From Lentinula raphanica (Eukaryota > Basidiomycota > Agaricomycetes > Agaricales > Omphalotaceae), in assembly GCA_027919835.1 (NCBI GenBank), contig JANVFP010000010.1:806001-870000 (forward strand): a stretch of 64,000 nt of DNA, given 5' to 3'. Position numbers and translations under genes: made by a program. Below the pieces are notes generated by a model, which was not told the origin of the DNA, ran no database searches, and was given only the letters and a program-made list of their open reading frames with translations. The stretch's first letter is position 1, and each line of letters opens with the position of its first letter. Positions 9,802 to 20,609 of this stretch are shown piece by piece.

Positions 9802-12516
9802 ATGCCTGCTCCTGTCACACCTCCTCGCACTCTATACGACAAAATCTGGGACGACCATGTTGTGTGAGTGTGATCCATGCCTTATCAAGCCCATCTGAAC
9901 AGAACATTCGCAGGGAGGAGAAGAAGGATGGATTAGCATTGATCTACATCGACCGGTAACTACACTATGAGAATAATGAAAAGCATTTCTCTCAAAGTTC
10001 ACCTTCTAGTCACCTCGTTCACGAAGTCACCAGTCCGCAAGCATTCGAAGGCTTGTGAGTTGCGCGCCCATCTAACTCACTTTAATACATCCCTTAATCT
10101 CATTCTAGGCGCAACGCTGGTCGAAATGTTCGTCGACCTGATTGTACCCTTGCTACCGTGGATCACAACGTCCCGTACGTTCACCATCCTCCTGCGACCT
10201 CACTTCCAGAGCGACCAATGACATCATTTTCCCAGAACCTCATCCCGCAAAAACTTTTCCAACGTCGAGGCTTTTATTGAGGAGCCTGATTCGAGAGCAC
10301 AATGTGTTGCGCTGGAGGATAACGTGAAGGAGTTTGGTTTGACTTATTTCGGTATGACTGATAAACGACAAGGTGAGTTGAATTGGTACTTGTTCTATGC
10401 ACTTTTGAACACATTGCGACAGGTATCGTACACATCATTGGTCCTGAACAAGGATTTACCGTAAGTAGCCGCTACGAATAATGGTTCTTTATACGGGATC
10501 TTACCCTATGAGATAGCTACCGGGAATTACTTGCGTTTGCGGTGACTCTCATACATCAAGTACGCCAAGTTTGTTATCTCGATGTGTAGGTCGGCTCACT
10601 CATATTTCTCTCAGCTCACGGAGCATTTGGATCTCTGGCTTTCGGAATCGGTACATCTGAAGTCGAGCATGTTTTGGCAACTCAGACCCTCTTGCAAAAG
10701 AAGAGCAAGAACATGCGAATTACTGTCGATGGTGAACTGACCGAGGGTGTAACCTCAAAAGACGTCGTTCTCCATATCATCGGTGTCATTGGTACTGCAG
10801 GAGGTACTGGAGCTGTGATAGAATACGCAGGCTCTGTCATTCGCGGTCTCAGTATGGAGGCTCGAATGAGTATCTGCAACATGAGTATCGAAGCCGGTGC
10901 TCGTGCTGGTATGATTGCTCCGGACGAAATCACTTTTGCCTATCTGCGTGATCGCCCGCTTGCACCGAAAGGTGAAATCTGGGAACGCGCTGTGGCTTAC
11001 TGGAAAACTCTCAAGTCCGATCCTGATGCCAAGTTCGATATTGAAGTCAACATCCCTGCCTCGGACATCATTCCTACAGTCACTTGGGGTACTTCTCCTC
11101 AGGATGTAGCACCCATCACTGGCGTCGTTCCTGATCCCTCGACGATTGAAGACCCCGTCAAGCGTGCCTCTGTCACGCGTTCTCTGACTTACATGGGCCT
11201 CACCCCTAATACACCCATGCAGGAAATCAAGATCGACAAAGTCTTCATCGGCTCTTGCACGAACAGTCGTATCGAAGATCTCCGCTCTGCAGCGAAAATA
11301 GTCCTCGCAGCCGGTCCTGAAGCTAAGGTTGCTCCTGGTATCCTAGCCATGATCGTTCCGGGATCAGGTTTGATCAAGAAACAGGCTGAAGCGGAGGGCT
11401 TGGATGCTGTGTTCAAACGTGCCGGATTCGACTGGCGCGAGGCTGGGTGCTCGATGTGTCTAGGCATGAACCCGGATCAGTTATCTCCTGGCGAACGCTG
11501 TGCTAGTACCAGTAATCGTAACTTCGAAGGCAGACAAGGAGCAGGTGGTAGGACTCACCTTGTTAGTCCTGCTATGGCCGCTGCTGCTGCGATGACTGGA
11601 AAGTTGACGGACGTTCGCAAGTTCCTTGGGGCAACTGCCGAGGCCAACATTGCTGCTGGACCGAAGCTAAAACTCACTTCTGCGTTTGATTTCATGGACG
11701 ATCCTGTTCTCCCATCACCCAACCCTATACAGACTTCCACACCATCTACTGGTGGCACTACCTTACCTCCTAGCGAAGCGCCGTCTTCTGTCGAGAAATT
11801 CACTGTTGTCAAGGGATTGGCTGCTCCCTTGCATATCGAGAACGTTGACACGGACATGATCATCCCTAAACAATTCCTGAAAACGCTAAAACGAACAGGC
11901 CTCTCGAATGCCCTCTTCTACAATTTCCGAGTAGACCCAGCCACAGGCGGCAAGACTGACTTTGTACTCAATCGCGAGCCTTACACTCAAGCCAAGATTC
12001 TTGTTTGTACTGGGAAGAACTTTGGGTGCGGAAGTTCTCGTGAGCACGCACCGTGGAGCTTGTAAGTCTAAACTGGCTGTCATTTGAGGTATATGGGATT
12101 GAATTGTGTTTAGAAACGACTTCGGTATACGCTGTATCATCGCTCCCAGTTTCGCAGACATCTTCCGGAACAACTCGATGCAAAATGGGATGCTACCTGT
12201 TGCGGTCCCTCAAGAAGACTGTTTGGCTCTTGCTGAAGACGCTGAAGCTGGTCTTGAGCTCGAAGTCGATTTGGAGAAGCAGGAGATCCGTCGAACCAAT
12301 GGCAAACCCTCAATCTCGTTCACGACGGATCCGTTTAGAAGGCACTGTCTGCTGAACGGATTGGATGACATTGCCTTAACGCTGCAAGATGTCGACTCGA
12401 TCGAGCAGTTTGAGCACAGGAGAAGTGAAGTGTGGCCTTGGTTGGACGGGTTTGGGTACAAACCTGGAAAGATTCCTGTTGCTGCGAAAAGGGCTCCGAA
12501 GAAAATGGACTGGTGA
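9802..12516 (+). CDS. LEU1: 3-isopropylmalate dehydratase (isopropylmalate isomerase)
   Basis: Nine exons: 9802-9863, 9914-9955, 10010-10054, 10109-10174, 10236-10372, 10423-10460, 10517-10559, 10615-12061 and 12114-12516, giving 760 residues, close to yeast Leu1. The aconitase-type catalytic domain comes first, with [26 protein letters not shown] and the [4Fe-4S] ligands at about Cys358 ([11 protein letters not shown]), Cys423 and Cys426 ([11 protein letters not shown]). A linker rich in Ser/Pro/Thr joins it to the swivel (LeuD-like) domain with [12 protein letters not shown] and [12 protein letters not shown]. The enzyme interconverts 2- and 3-isopropylmalate in leucine synthesis, in the cytosol. 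The eight introns cluster in the first 820 bp plus one near the end; the central exon is 1,447 bp. Confidence 0.97.
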
Positions 12517-12771
12517 AGCTAGAAATTTTCACACCAATTAGTAGTAGTGTATCTTGTATTCTGAGTATCCGTAGTAGTGAAATGCGTGTGGATAAGTAGT
12601 GTATAGCTGCTAAATCATCGTTAGGGGTGAATGTGGCAACGCTTGAGGCACATGTTTTTCTTTCGATTATTTAACTTACTCCATTACCACCACCACCACC
12701 AGGTTCCAACAATAACCACCTAACTCTTCACTTATCATATTCACGATAACTTATTTCTTTCTGGACTCACG

Positions 12772-14343
12772 ATGACCGCTACTGCTGCCACGGTTGCTTC
12801 TCCTTCGGTCAACGTCAAACGCGCCGCGCCTGTAGCTCCGAAACCGACCTCGAAGCATAATTATAATACTCAAAATCTTCAGCCAAAGAAGATACCTCGA
12901 CGTAGCCAGCCAATCATCCAATGGTTCCAGAGGAAGCTGGCAGGGACGGTGAAAGCAAAGAGAGATAGTGCCTCGCAAACTGGAATGCGAAACCTGACCA
13001 TCCCTGGTCGACACACAAACCGAATCACCTCTTCTCCGCTTCCTTCTGCTGCTTCTACACATGCCAGTCGCCAACAAAGCCGATTTGACCCAGCTCACGG
13101 AGACAGACGAAACACAATATCGCTGAACGGCGACGACGATATTCCTCCTAGTTCTATCTCTGACAGCACCTGTTCAGACGATGAGTCTATTGCTCGTGGA
13201 TCTACATGGACACGGAGTCGTATAGAAGCAGATGAGGATGCCTCTGTTCGTCCTCTACCTCCTAGCTCACCGCCTTCACCTTCACCTTCTCGTTCATCTT
13301 CTTCCTACCTTTCTGATCCTCGTACATTCCAAAGCATCGCTGCCAGCACTAAACCGACGACTCTATTGAGTGTCGATGTGCACGGTGGTGTAGCGCATAT
13401 TGCCGAGGCTCCATTGACTCCAAGCTCTCAAATGACTCGTTTTCCGCATGTACGGACGTCTTCGACGCTCACTACCCCCATTATCAGCAGCGGCGCGTCC
13501 ATCACTTTTTCTGCTTTTCCACCTTCACCTCAATCATCTTCGCGTCCATCTTCTACTACGACTGCTCCACTGAACCCTATCAATTCTATCCATGCACCGC
13601 TTCATACCACACACCACCCCCGAAATAATCCTCGTCCTTCATCGCCTCCGATGGACAATGCCTCCGTGTTGACTCTGGCCTCCTCGGCCTATGCTATTCC
13701 CGGGCTCCGAGTCGGCGGTTTAGGCACTCCCGCGGGTTGGAGCTCTGCGCCACCTTCAGCCATTGGCGTTGGTGCTGATTCTGTGTCTCAGTTCGATGGT
13801 GCTTATGCCGATGCAGAAAGCCAGAATGACGAGGAGCCGTTGGATGATAGGGACGTGGATGCGAGCTTGCGAGCTTTGCGGCCGAGGAGTACGAGAAGAG
13901 GTAGCTGGGAAAGTGAAGTTAGTCGCTGGAGTGCCCGTGTCCAACCCTCCCTAGTCAGGGAGAGAAGTGTATGGACTACGAATAGTGTTCGTACGGGAGC
14001 ACTCAGCACTGATCCGGCTCATGGTTATGAAAAATCAGAAGAAGTTGCCAATAGTCCTAATGGTGAAGAGAGCTCAACAAGGGAGGAAGTATCACCCTCG
14101 ACAACTGCTCCTTCGGAAGAACCTGGTACCCCAGCTTCTAACGATTCAGCTGCTCATTCTGATGATCAGCTTGACTCTACGCGACCTCCTACGGTTGACC
14201 AGAAGGTCTCGTCCGAAACGGTTGCCCAAGCGGATAAATTGGAAGTGGAGAAGGAGTCTCGGCCTGTAGCTGTTGCTGGAAAGGAGGAAGAGTCAAAGGA
14301 ACTTGAGGATCAATCCAACAAAGTTGGAGGTGACGCCGAATGA
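12772..14343 (+). CDS. Serine-rich disordered protein, function unknown
   Basis: A single uninterrupted frame of 523 residues, unusual here where most genes have several introns. After a short Ala/Lys-rich head there is a compact basic segment, KKIPRRSQPIIQWFQRKLAG (residues about 40-60), the only part likely to be a conserved motif. The rest is low-complexity Ser, Pro and Thr sequence, ending in an acidic Glu/Ser-rich tail. No transmembrane segment or signal peptide is evident. I do not recognise the family. Confidence 0.75.
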   Translation: MTATAATVASPSVNVKRAAPVAPKPTSKHNYNTQNLQPKKIPRRSQPIIQWFQRKLAGTVKAKRDSASQTGMRNLTIPGRHTNRITSSPLPSAASTHASRQQSRFDPAHGDRRNTISLNGDDDIPPSSISDSTCSDDESIARGSTWTRSRIEADEDASVRPLPPSSPPSPSPSRSSSSYLSDPRTFQSIAASTKPTTLLSVDVHGGVAHIAEAPLTPSSQMTRFPHVRTSSTLTTPIISSGASITFSAFPPSPQSSSRPSSTTTAPLNPINSIHAPLHTTHHPRNNPRPSSPPMDNASVLTLASSAYAIPGLRVGGLGTPAGWSSAPPSAIGVGADSVSQFDGAYADAESQNDEEPLDDRDVDASLRALRPRSTRRGSWESEVSRWSARVQPSLVRERSVWTTNSVRTGALSTDPAHGYEKSEEVANSPNGEESSTREEVSPSTTAPSEEPGTPASNDSAAHSDDQLDSTRPPTVDQKVSSETVAQADKLEVEKESRPVAVAGKEEESKELEDQSNKVGGDAE

Positions 14344-14726
14344 GTCTCTATCGTCTCTTAATCGTATGCTTACAGTTTTTGGTAAACCTATCAATATGCA
14401 TCAGTAGTCTATATATATGTTATCCATGCAATTACCAGTTGATGGACCGGATGAAAGTTTGAACTCCAGTCCAATCTTGACTTCTTCCCTCCATCATATG
14501 CATTCTTTTCAATCTTGCCGGTAATCCTCACTCGTGACGCGTCGTTCTTCGCCTTGTAGGCCATTCAAGAGGATCTCGTGGACCATAGCATCATATGCTT
14601 CGGAATACGGACATCGCAGGCCTGTTGACAAGGTATAAGAATGGGCTGCTGAAGCTACCTCATGACCTCAACGCCTTTCCATACCCGCCACCCGTCTGCA
14701 ATCTCATTGAGAGTGTACTTTCGCCC

Positions 14727-17165
14727 ATGAAGTTCGCTATGCAAAAGGCCAGCACAGTGCTAGCGGGTATCCTGTTGAGCAGCTCGCTCAGTGTAGGAGT
14801 CAGATCGCAGTGTCCAGACTTCACGACGTATTCTGCCAGTCCACAGGGCAATCCTTCAAATGGCACGTTGGGTCTTCCGTTCATGCGCCCAGCTCCAGCG
14901 TGTCGTACTTTCAATAGCACTGCGGTGGAGGTGCGTTTCAATAATAGTCGTTCGGCAATGACTACGATATGATCAACATTATGCAGCAAGTGATTGACGA
15001 TATGAAGGCGCGTCTGAAGGACCCAGACGTGGCGCGACTTTTTGAAAATACTTTCCCTAACACTCTCGGTAAGTTATCGCGTTCTCAGTGCGGCTGTCTA
15101 TCAAGCGTGTTCAACGTATCTCAAACTCCCTTTTCAAAGACACGACGGTTAGGTACTACAACCAGGTAGCTTATTTATCAATCATCGTCATATATACGCT
15201 CAATTCACATTTGCAAGACTGAAAACTTGGCTTTCATCATCACTGGAGTAAGCCCTTTGTCGTTTCTTTGACAGTTCCATGAATGACCTCCGACTATCCT
15301 ATCAACTAGGATATCACGTCAGTATTCGCTTGACGCCTAACTACACTCAAATCCTAACCCGCTATCTTTTTACAGAGCACAATGGCTCCGAGACACCGCA
15401 AACCAAGTATCTCTATCCCCTTGCAGTCACTCTACTACAGTGGAGTTCTGAACCTCTTGACTTTCAGTTTGCTCATTACCGGAGCCTCCTGTCGATCGAC
15501 CCAGATCTGGCTACATTGGTCAAGGCAGTGATCAACAACGAAGCTCGATATATTACCCAATATCCATATTGTAAGAGTTCTTACTGCACCGTTGCCGATT
15601 CTGTACCGACGAGATGATACTCAGGTGGCGCTTTTCAACCTCCGCCAGAGAGTGGTCTTGCTCCCTCTTCCAATGGCTATGCAGTTGATGTTATCGTGAA
15701 TCCGTAAGAATACAGCACCAAGTTACTTGTGTTGGTTCGATACTGACGGACTGATAATAGACCTGTTGACAACCAGACCGTGTTCGAGTGCAAATATGAG
15801 ATTGATTCCCTATGCGGTTTCTTGAAACTCTCTACCTCGTACTACAACGAAACAAGGGATGCGTCAATCTTGAATGATAATTGTAAGTCCTTCGTCTTTA
15901 GCTCGTCTATGACATTCTGAGTCTCCTCATGTAATTGTAGGGTTTTCGGCGATTAACCAAATCTTCCAAGTAATCAATAACCAATCCCAGGGATCCTGGG
16001 ATGAGGACTTCAACTTCATCTCATTCTACAACTGGACTGGATCTGCTGGGTCGCTTTCGCCTGCAGTCAACAACGGCGGTAACGGTGAACCCAAGGCGTA
16101 TACAGGAATGGTTCGTGATGTTCCTCCAATCTGAAAGAATTTATGATCTAGCCTTGCAGGTTGGAACGCATCATCGTCCATCTGATGACCTCAGCACATT
16201 TGCTTTCCTCACTCCAGCAAATGCAATGTTGTCTGTAGAGCTGACCAATCTAGCTCTCATGCTCGATGAGGCTGGGCAAGGAGCTAATATCAGTCAATCT
16301 GCCAAAGAATGGAGCAGCAGGATCAACGAGTCAATATGGGCCAACACGGTGGGTACATAGCTGCTTCGTCGTCTCGAGTTCGGGATAATGACTTACAGTG
16401 AAGCTTGTGGACGATGTATTCGCATACGAGACGAATGGTTGGTGAGGTCTTTGGTCATTGGTCCATTACTGAAACCTTTCGCATGCAGGTTACGGTGGGA
16501 GATATGTTATGGACGATGCCAACGTTCCTTCGTTGCTGTCACTGCCCTATTTAGGGTTTTTGGAAAGAGATAATCCTTCTTATGTCGCAACCCGCAAAAT
16601 ACTCCTATCTCGCAAGAACCCTTATTTCGCTGCTGGTCAAAACTTCAGTGGGATCGGGTAAGATTTGGGGATAGCTCAAAGGCCAGAATCTCGGACTAAA
16701 TAGATTCATCCTAACAGAGGTCCGCACATTGATGCTTGGAATCCTTGGTATGTTGTTACGCTGCTCTCACCTTGACCTTCGTACTGATGACTGTGTAGGC
16801 CCATGTCGCAGATCTCTGCTATTTTCGGCACTGACGACGACGAGGAAATCATGCAATCGTTGTATCTAATAGTAAATGTAAGCCACCCTTCTTGACTGCG
16901 TTCGAAAATGACTAACGATGTCAGTAGAACACGGATGGACTGGGCTTGATTCATGAGTCTGTCTCGATCTATAATCAGAGTGACTTCACTAGGACATGGT
17001 TCGCATGGGCCAACAGCTATTTCGCGGAGTACGTGGTATTGATCTGACTTCCTCCAAGAAGTTGACCATCTATCTTTTTCAATTCTTAGGATGCTACTGG
17101 ATCTGGCTGAGCGTAAACCAGGATTGATCTTCGATGAGGCTGTCAGTTATGTCCCTGGAAAATGA
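14727..17165 (+). CDS. Secreted glycoside hydrolase family 125 (Mug157-like exo-alpha-1,6-mannosidase)
   Basis: Seventeen exons: 14727-14930, 14987-15068, 15140-15165, 15218-15247, 15310-15317, 15376-15406, 15468-15570, 15625-15703, 15761-15882, 15941-16110, 16160-16348, 16404-16437, 16489-16657, 16718-16747, 16799-16877, 16928-17028 and 17090-17165, giving 510 residues. A signal peptide (about 1-27) precedes QCPDFTTYS. Family motifs are [45 protein letters not shown] and GLIHESV. Bacterial GH125 enzymes release alpha-1,6-mannose with inversion; the fungal protein was named for meiotic up-regulation in fission yeast. Exon 5 is only 8 nt. The upstream in-frame ATG at 14595 would put a polar stretch before the signal peptide and is less likely. 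Confidence 0.92.
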
Positions 17166-17356
17166 AAGAGGTCGTCATGGTTGTCGGAATATTGTAGGTT
17201 GTAACTTATACGTACTCAGGACCTATCGTACGTCTGTCGATGAGTCATTTTGCTTTGATATGTGGGAAAGTGGTCACGAGTAAGTTAGTAACAGACGCGC
17301 CTGAAATTGTTTGATATTTGCGCTTGACACGCGCGCTGTGGCCATTGGTTTTCAAA

Positions 17357-19668
17357 ATGGCTGCTGACGCGGTTTTCACCTCGAATCTTCTCCACCAAGG
17401 CAGCAGCTCAGATACTATGAGCTCCTCATCTCTGTCTATCTACACCACCCCAGACGATCTCTCCAGCTCACAAGCCACGGAGCTAGAAATAGGGACTGAC
17501 ATGGAGCCACTCCAAGATGAAGAAGTGGTTCAGTTCCGAACCAAAGTGCTGGAGATGAGTCTCTCTAACTCTGAAGGGATAACCTCAAGGGAACAGGAGC
17601 TAGCTCAAATGGTGCGCTCATAACTCAAGGCTATAAGATGTAGGGGTCATAATAGAAATCATCCGTCAGGTCCTAAGACTCACCGAATCTTCAAGACCCA
17701 CATCCGGTCAGATTGCCAGTCAAGCGGCAACAATTGTCGATCTATCTACCCAGCGGGACTATCTGATACAACAAATCGAAGAAGAAAGGGCCAGATGGCA
17801 ATCCGAAAGGGAGGGATGGGACAGAGCTTCCGAGGCGCTTCTTACTCAAAGGAACTCGAAGGATCAGCATTCAACACGACAGCAGGCAAATATTTCCTCA
17901 ATGCAAGGAAGTTGAAACAGACATGTAACATCATTTTCAGGAATTGGAGCGATACTGTTCCATTTTGCGAACAGATAACGAAGATTTACGACGAAGAGTG
18001 AGCATTGTTAGAATTTGTATTGTGGGCCTATTTTCCCATGTGATACATACTAATGTATTTTTAGGAGCAACGACTACTGAAACGGCTTACTGCCCTCGAA
18101 AACGAGATGGTTAAATTGAAACCAGTACTCCTCCTCGATCCATTCCCTGTAACTCCCTCAGGTACCTCGATTGAACATGCCTCCGTATATCTCGCAAGTC
18201 TCCCTTATCCTGCAGCTTCTGGTAAGGAAGCGGCTCGTACACAACGTTCCCGCAAGAAGAAACCTGCCAACAATTCACATAGAGATCTCATTACCACAGC
18301 CGAAAGCAGCGTCGTGCCCAAGCATTCCCAGGACGTGGGCACTGGAACGTTGAATACTCCTGCCTTGGATTCCAGAGAATCCGATGGCCAATTTCCTTTA
18401 CCCGTTCCGGAACAGCATAATTCGATCACAGCTCTATCTTCTGATATACATGTATCCAATCGAACTGAACCACCCGGTACGCTCTTGCTTTGGCCTTCAC
18501 ACATCCCTCCGCCTGGTAGTCCTCCTCCTCCACCTGCATCTCCTGAAATCCCCGTTGCATCGGTGGATGAATCTTTCCCAACCGAACCATCTGAACATCA
18601 CCTCGCAAAAGAGTCATGTGAATCACTAATCGACCCCCCGCTCGCGTCCTCCCTTCCTAAACCTGCTGTATCCCTTGCAACTGATGCCCGCATGGAGCAT
18701 CTTCTCCTTGCTGCCAGAATGATCGGCCGAAAGCGAGCGGCGGTTGTTGCTGGTATTGTTGATGCTGAATGGGAAAAGGAGCACAAGGAGCGAAAGGAAA
18801 GAGAGAAAGAGAAGAGGGAGAGGGAGAAGGCGCAGAGATCCAAAGACAGGGAGAGGGAAAAGGGTAAACAGAAAATGGGCACATTCGATGACCTGACTCT
18901 CTCCTCTGGCAGGGCAAATAGAGCAAAGAAGGCCAAGGGCAAACAACCGGCCAACAGCGACGGCAGAACCTCGAAACGCACTGCGTCGCGGAGTGAGATG
19001 GGAGATGAGCGAATCACTGATGACGAATTGATAGTGAGCTCGTCAAAACAGACCAGAACGAGACAAATCGGACGTCCCAAGCCTAGGCCACTGTCAACGC
19101 CTTCTTCCGGAGACTCATCGCAGAGAACTCAGCTTACTGGAATGGATTCTCTCCTTAGCGCTGCGCGAAGCATGATGGATCCTAGCTCTAGTCAAGCCAC
19201 AGCTAGAGACGAGGTCAACGAAACTCAGGATAGTGTCCATGGTGGAACGAAGGACCCACCTATCGCAGGATCTGAAGACAATGCTGCGCTCCCCCCGCGA
19301 AACGGCGTAAAAGCGTAGTCATCGATGCAAACCGTCCTGCACGAACGCTTAGTGCCCTCGATGTCCTAGCTGACCAAGCGGCAGCAGCCGTATCTACCTC
19401 GACTCTCAGCACTGATGGGGATAAACATGTGAACTGGAAGGAGACAGCCACCGAGGATGATTTGGGCGATGAGGATGCAGAAGGAGAATATGATGAAGAC
19501 GAAGATTCTGGAGTTCGGGATGACGAGTCCGGCGTTGATGATTCGTCCAATCTCGGTGAGAGACCTCGAAGAACCAGCCATCGTTCAGCGTCTGCGCGCG
19601 CAAAGAAAGACGCTAGAGTAATCCTATCAGCGAAGTCTCCAGGAACAAGCCTATCCACGGCACCTCAG
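17357..19668 (+). pseudogene. Coiled-coil, NLS-containing protein with a one-base frameshift near the C-terminus
   Basis: Exons 17357-17611, 17670-17885, 17941-17997 and 18065-19318 read as one frame of 593 residues. Parts: an acidic Ser-rich head, a coiled coil (exons 2-4: QRDYLIQQIEEERARWQSER, ELERYCSILRTDNEDLRRR, LLKRLTALENEMVKLKP), a Pro-rich centre, a highly charged Glu/Lys/Arg helix at about 18775-18880, and basic Lys/Arg patches. The frame stops at 19316-19318. Just upstream is a run of six C (19291-19296). One extra C would open a frame to 19668 coding PPAKRRKSVVIDANRP, an acidic EDDLGDEDAEGEYDEDEDSG tract and a basic end. That looks like the genuine C-terminus. Either a sequencing error or a real truncation. 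The second intron appears to be GC-AG. Function unknown; probably nuclear. Confidence 0.65.
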
Positions 19669-19863
19669 TGAAAGAACGTACTCTACTAGTTTTCGCGCTT
19701 TCGATCCATGCTACTGGCACACCTGCTGTCCTACAACACATTTGTCCATGATATCTTGTGCTAATTACGCTTATACTTGTCCTTGTATGATACATACGCC
19801 CATGCTACCGTAATACATGCTCTTACATGCTGTGATCAGTTATTGTTCGCGGTCGAAGCAAGC

Positions 19864-20609
19864 ATGGCGTCTCTTTTCCCAGAAGGTCATGGACCCCTCT
19901 TGCCGAACTTTTCAAGTTTGCTTGTCAAGGGTCCGTATCCTATCGCTTGCCCAGTCAATCTAGCGTTGTCTTTTCCTAATCACAGTGTCATCATATTATC
20001 GGCTTGCGATAAAGAGGACGCCAACAACAGCCTGCGGGCTTCCTTGCAAGGGCTGAAGTTAACAGGCAAAATTTCACTCCAAGCTGGCCGAGTTCAAATT
20101 TTGTGAGTTCGCCTGTTGAATTGTAACAATCGTAATTTAATCAATCTATATCTAGTTATCCTCCTACGGCGGCTCACATGGCACTTCTTCTCTCTACTCT
20201 CCAAGTCATCGACACGGAGCACCCAATATCTACCAGTGCATCCACCGTGCCGATGTACAACCCTCATCAACTGAAGCCTCCTGGCCCAGGGCTGGTCATT
20301 ATTCATGAACTTTCGATCTATTTCAACTCGATCATTGAACACTCTTCATCGCCGTCTTCCTCGTATCTCTCCTTACTGGCTCGTGTTGTTTCCCTGACCT
20401 CTCGTTTGGGAGCATCGCTTGCCGTCTTTGACAAAGGAGTTAATGTCCTTAAGATGCCTGTTCATCCCAGCCCAAATCCACACCTAGAGCATCTGCAAGC
20501 AATCACTCCATTGTTAGCCAACTTCCTCGAACTAATCATCGACTTTTCGGAAGAGAGCGTCGACGGAGCAGTTTATCGTACAACCCAAAATTCAATTCCC
20601 ACTGTGTAG
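19864..20609 (+). CDS. Conserved-looking small protein, function unknown
   Basis: Two exons, 19864-20102 and 20156-20609, give 230 residues. The intron (53 nt) joins GRVQIF to YPPTAAHMALLL. The pattern of alternating hydrophobic strands and helices suggests a small alpha/beta domain: NLALSFPNHSVIILSACDKE resembles a strand-turn-strand, and GPGLVIIHELSIYF could be a Walker-B-like strand. That is reminiscent of short RecA-fold proteins such as Shu-complex or SWSAP1 members, but no Walker A motif is seen. This is a weak inference and I leave the name open. Confidence 0.65.

Noticed and set aside
10682..12183. Several minus-strand frames of 70-100 codons
   Set aside because: They are antisense to the large LEU1 exon, whose frame is well supported.
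18598..19080. Minus-strand frame of 160 codons rich in Leu, Ser and Phe
   Set aside because: It is the complement of the Glu/Lys/Arg-rich charged helix in the coiled-coil gene, a usual shadow of such sequence.
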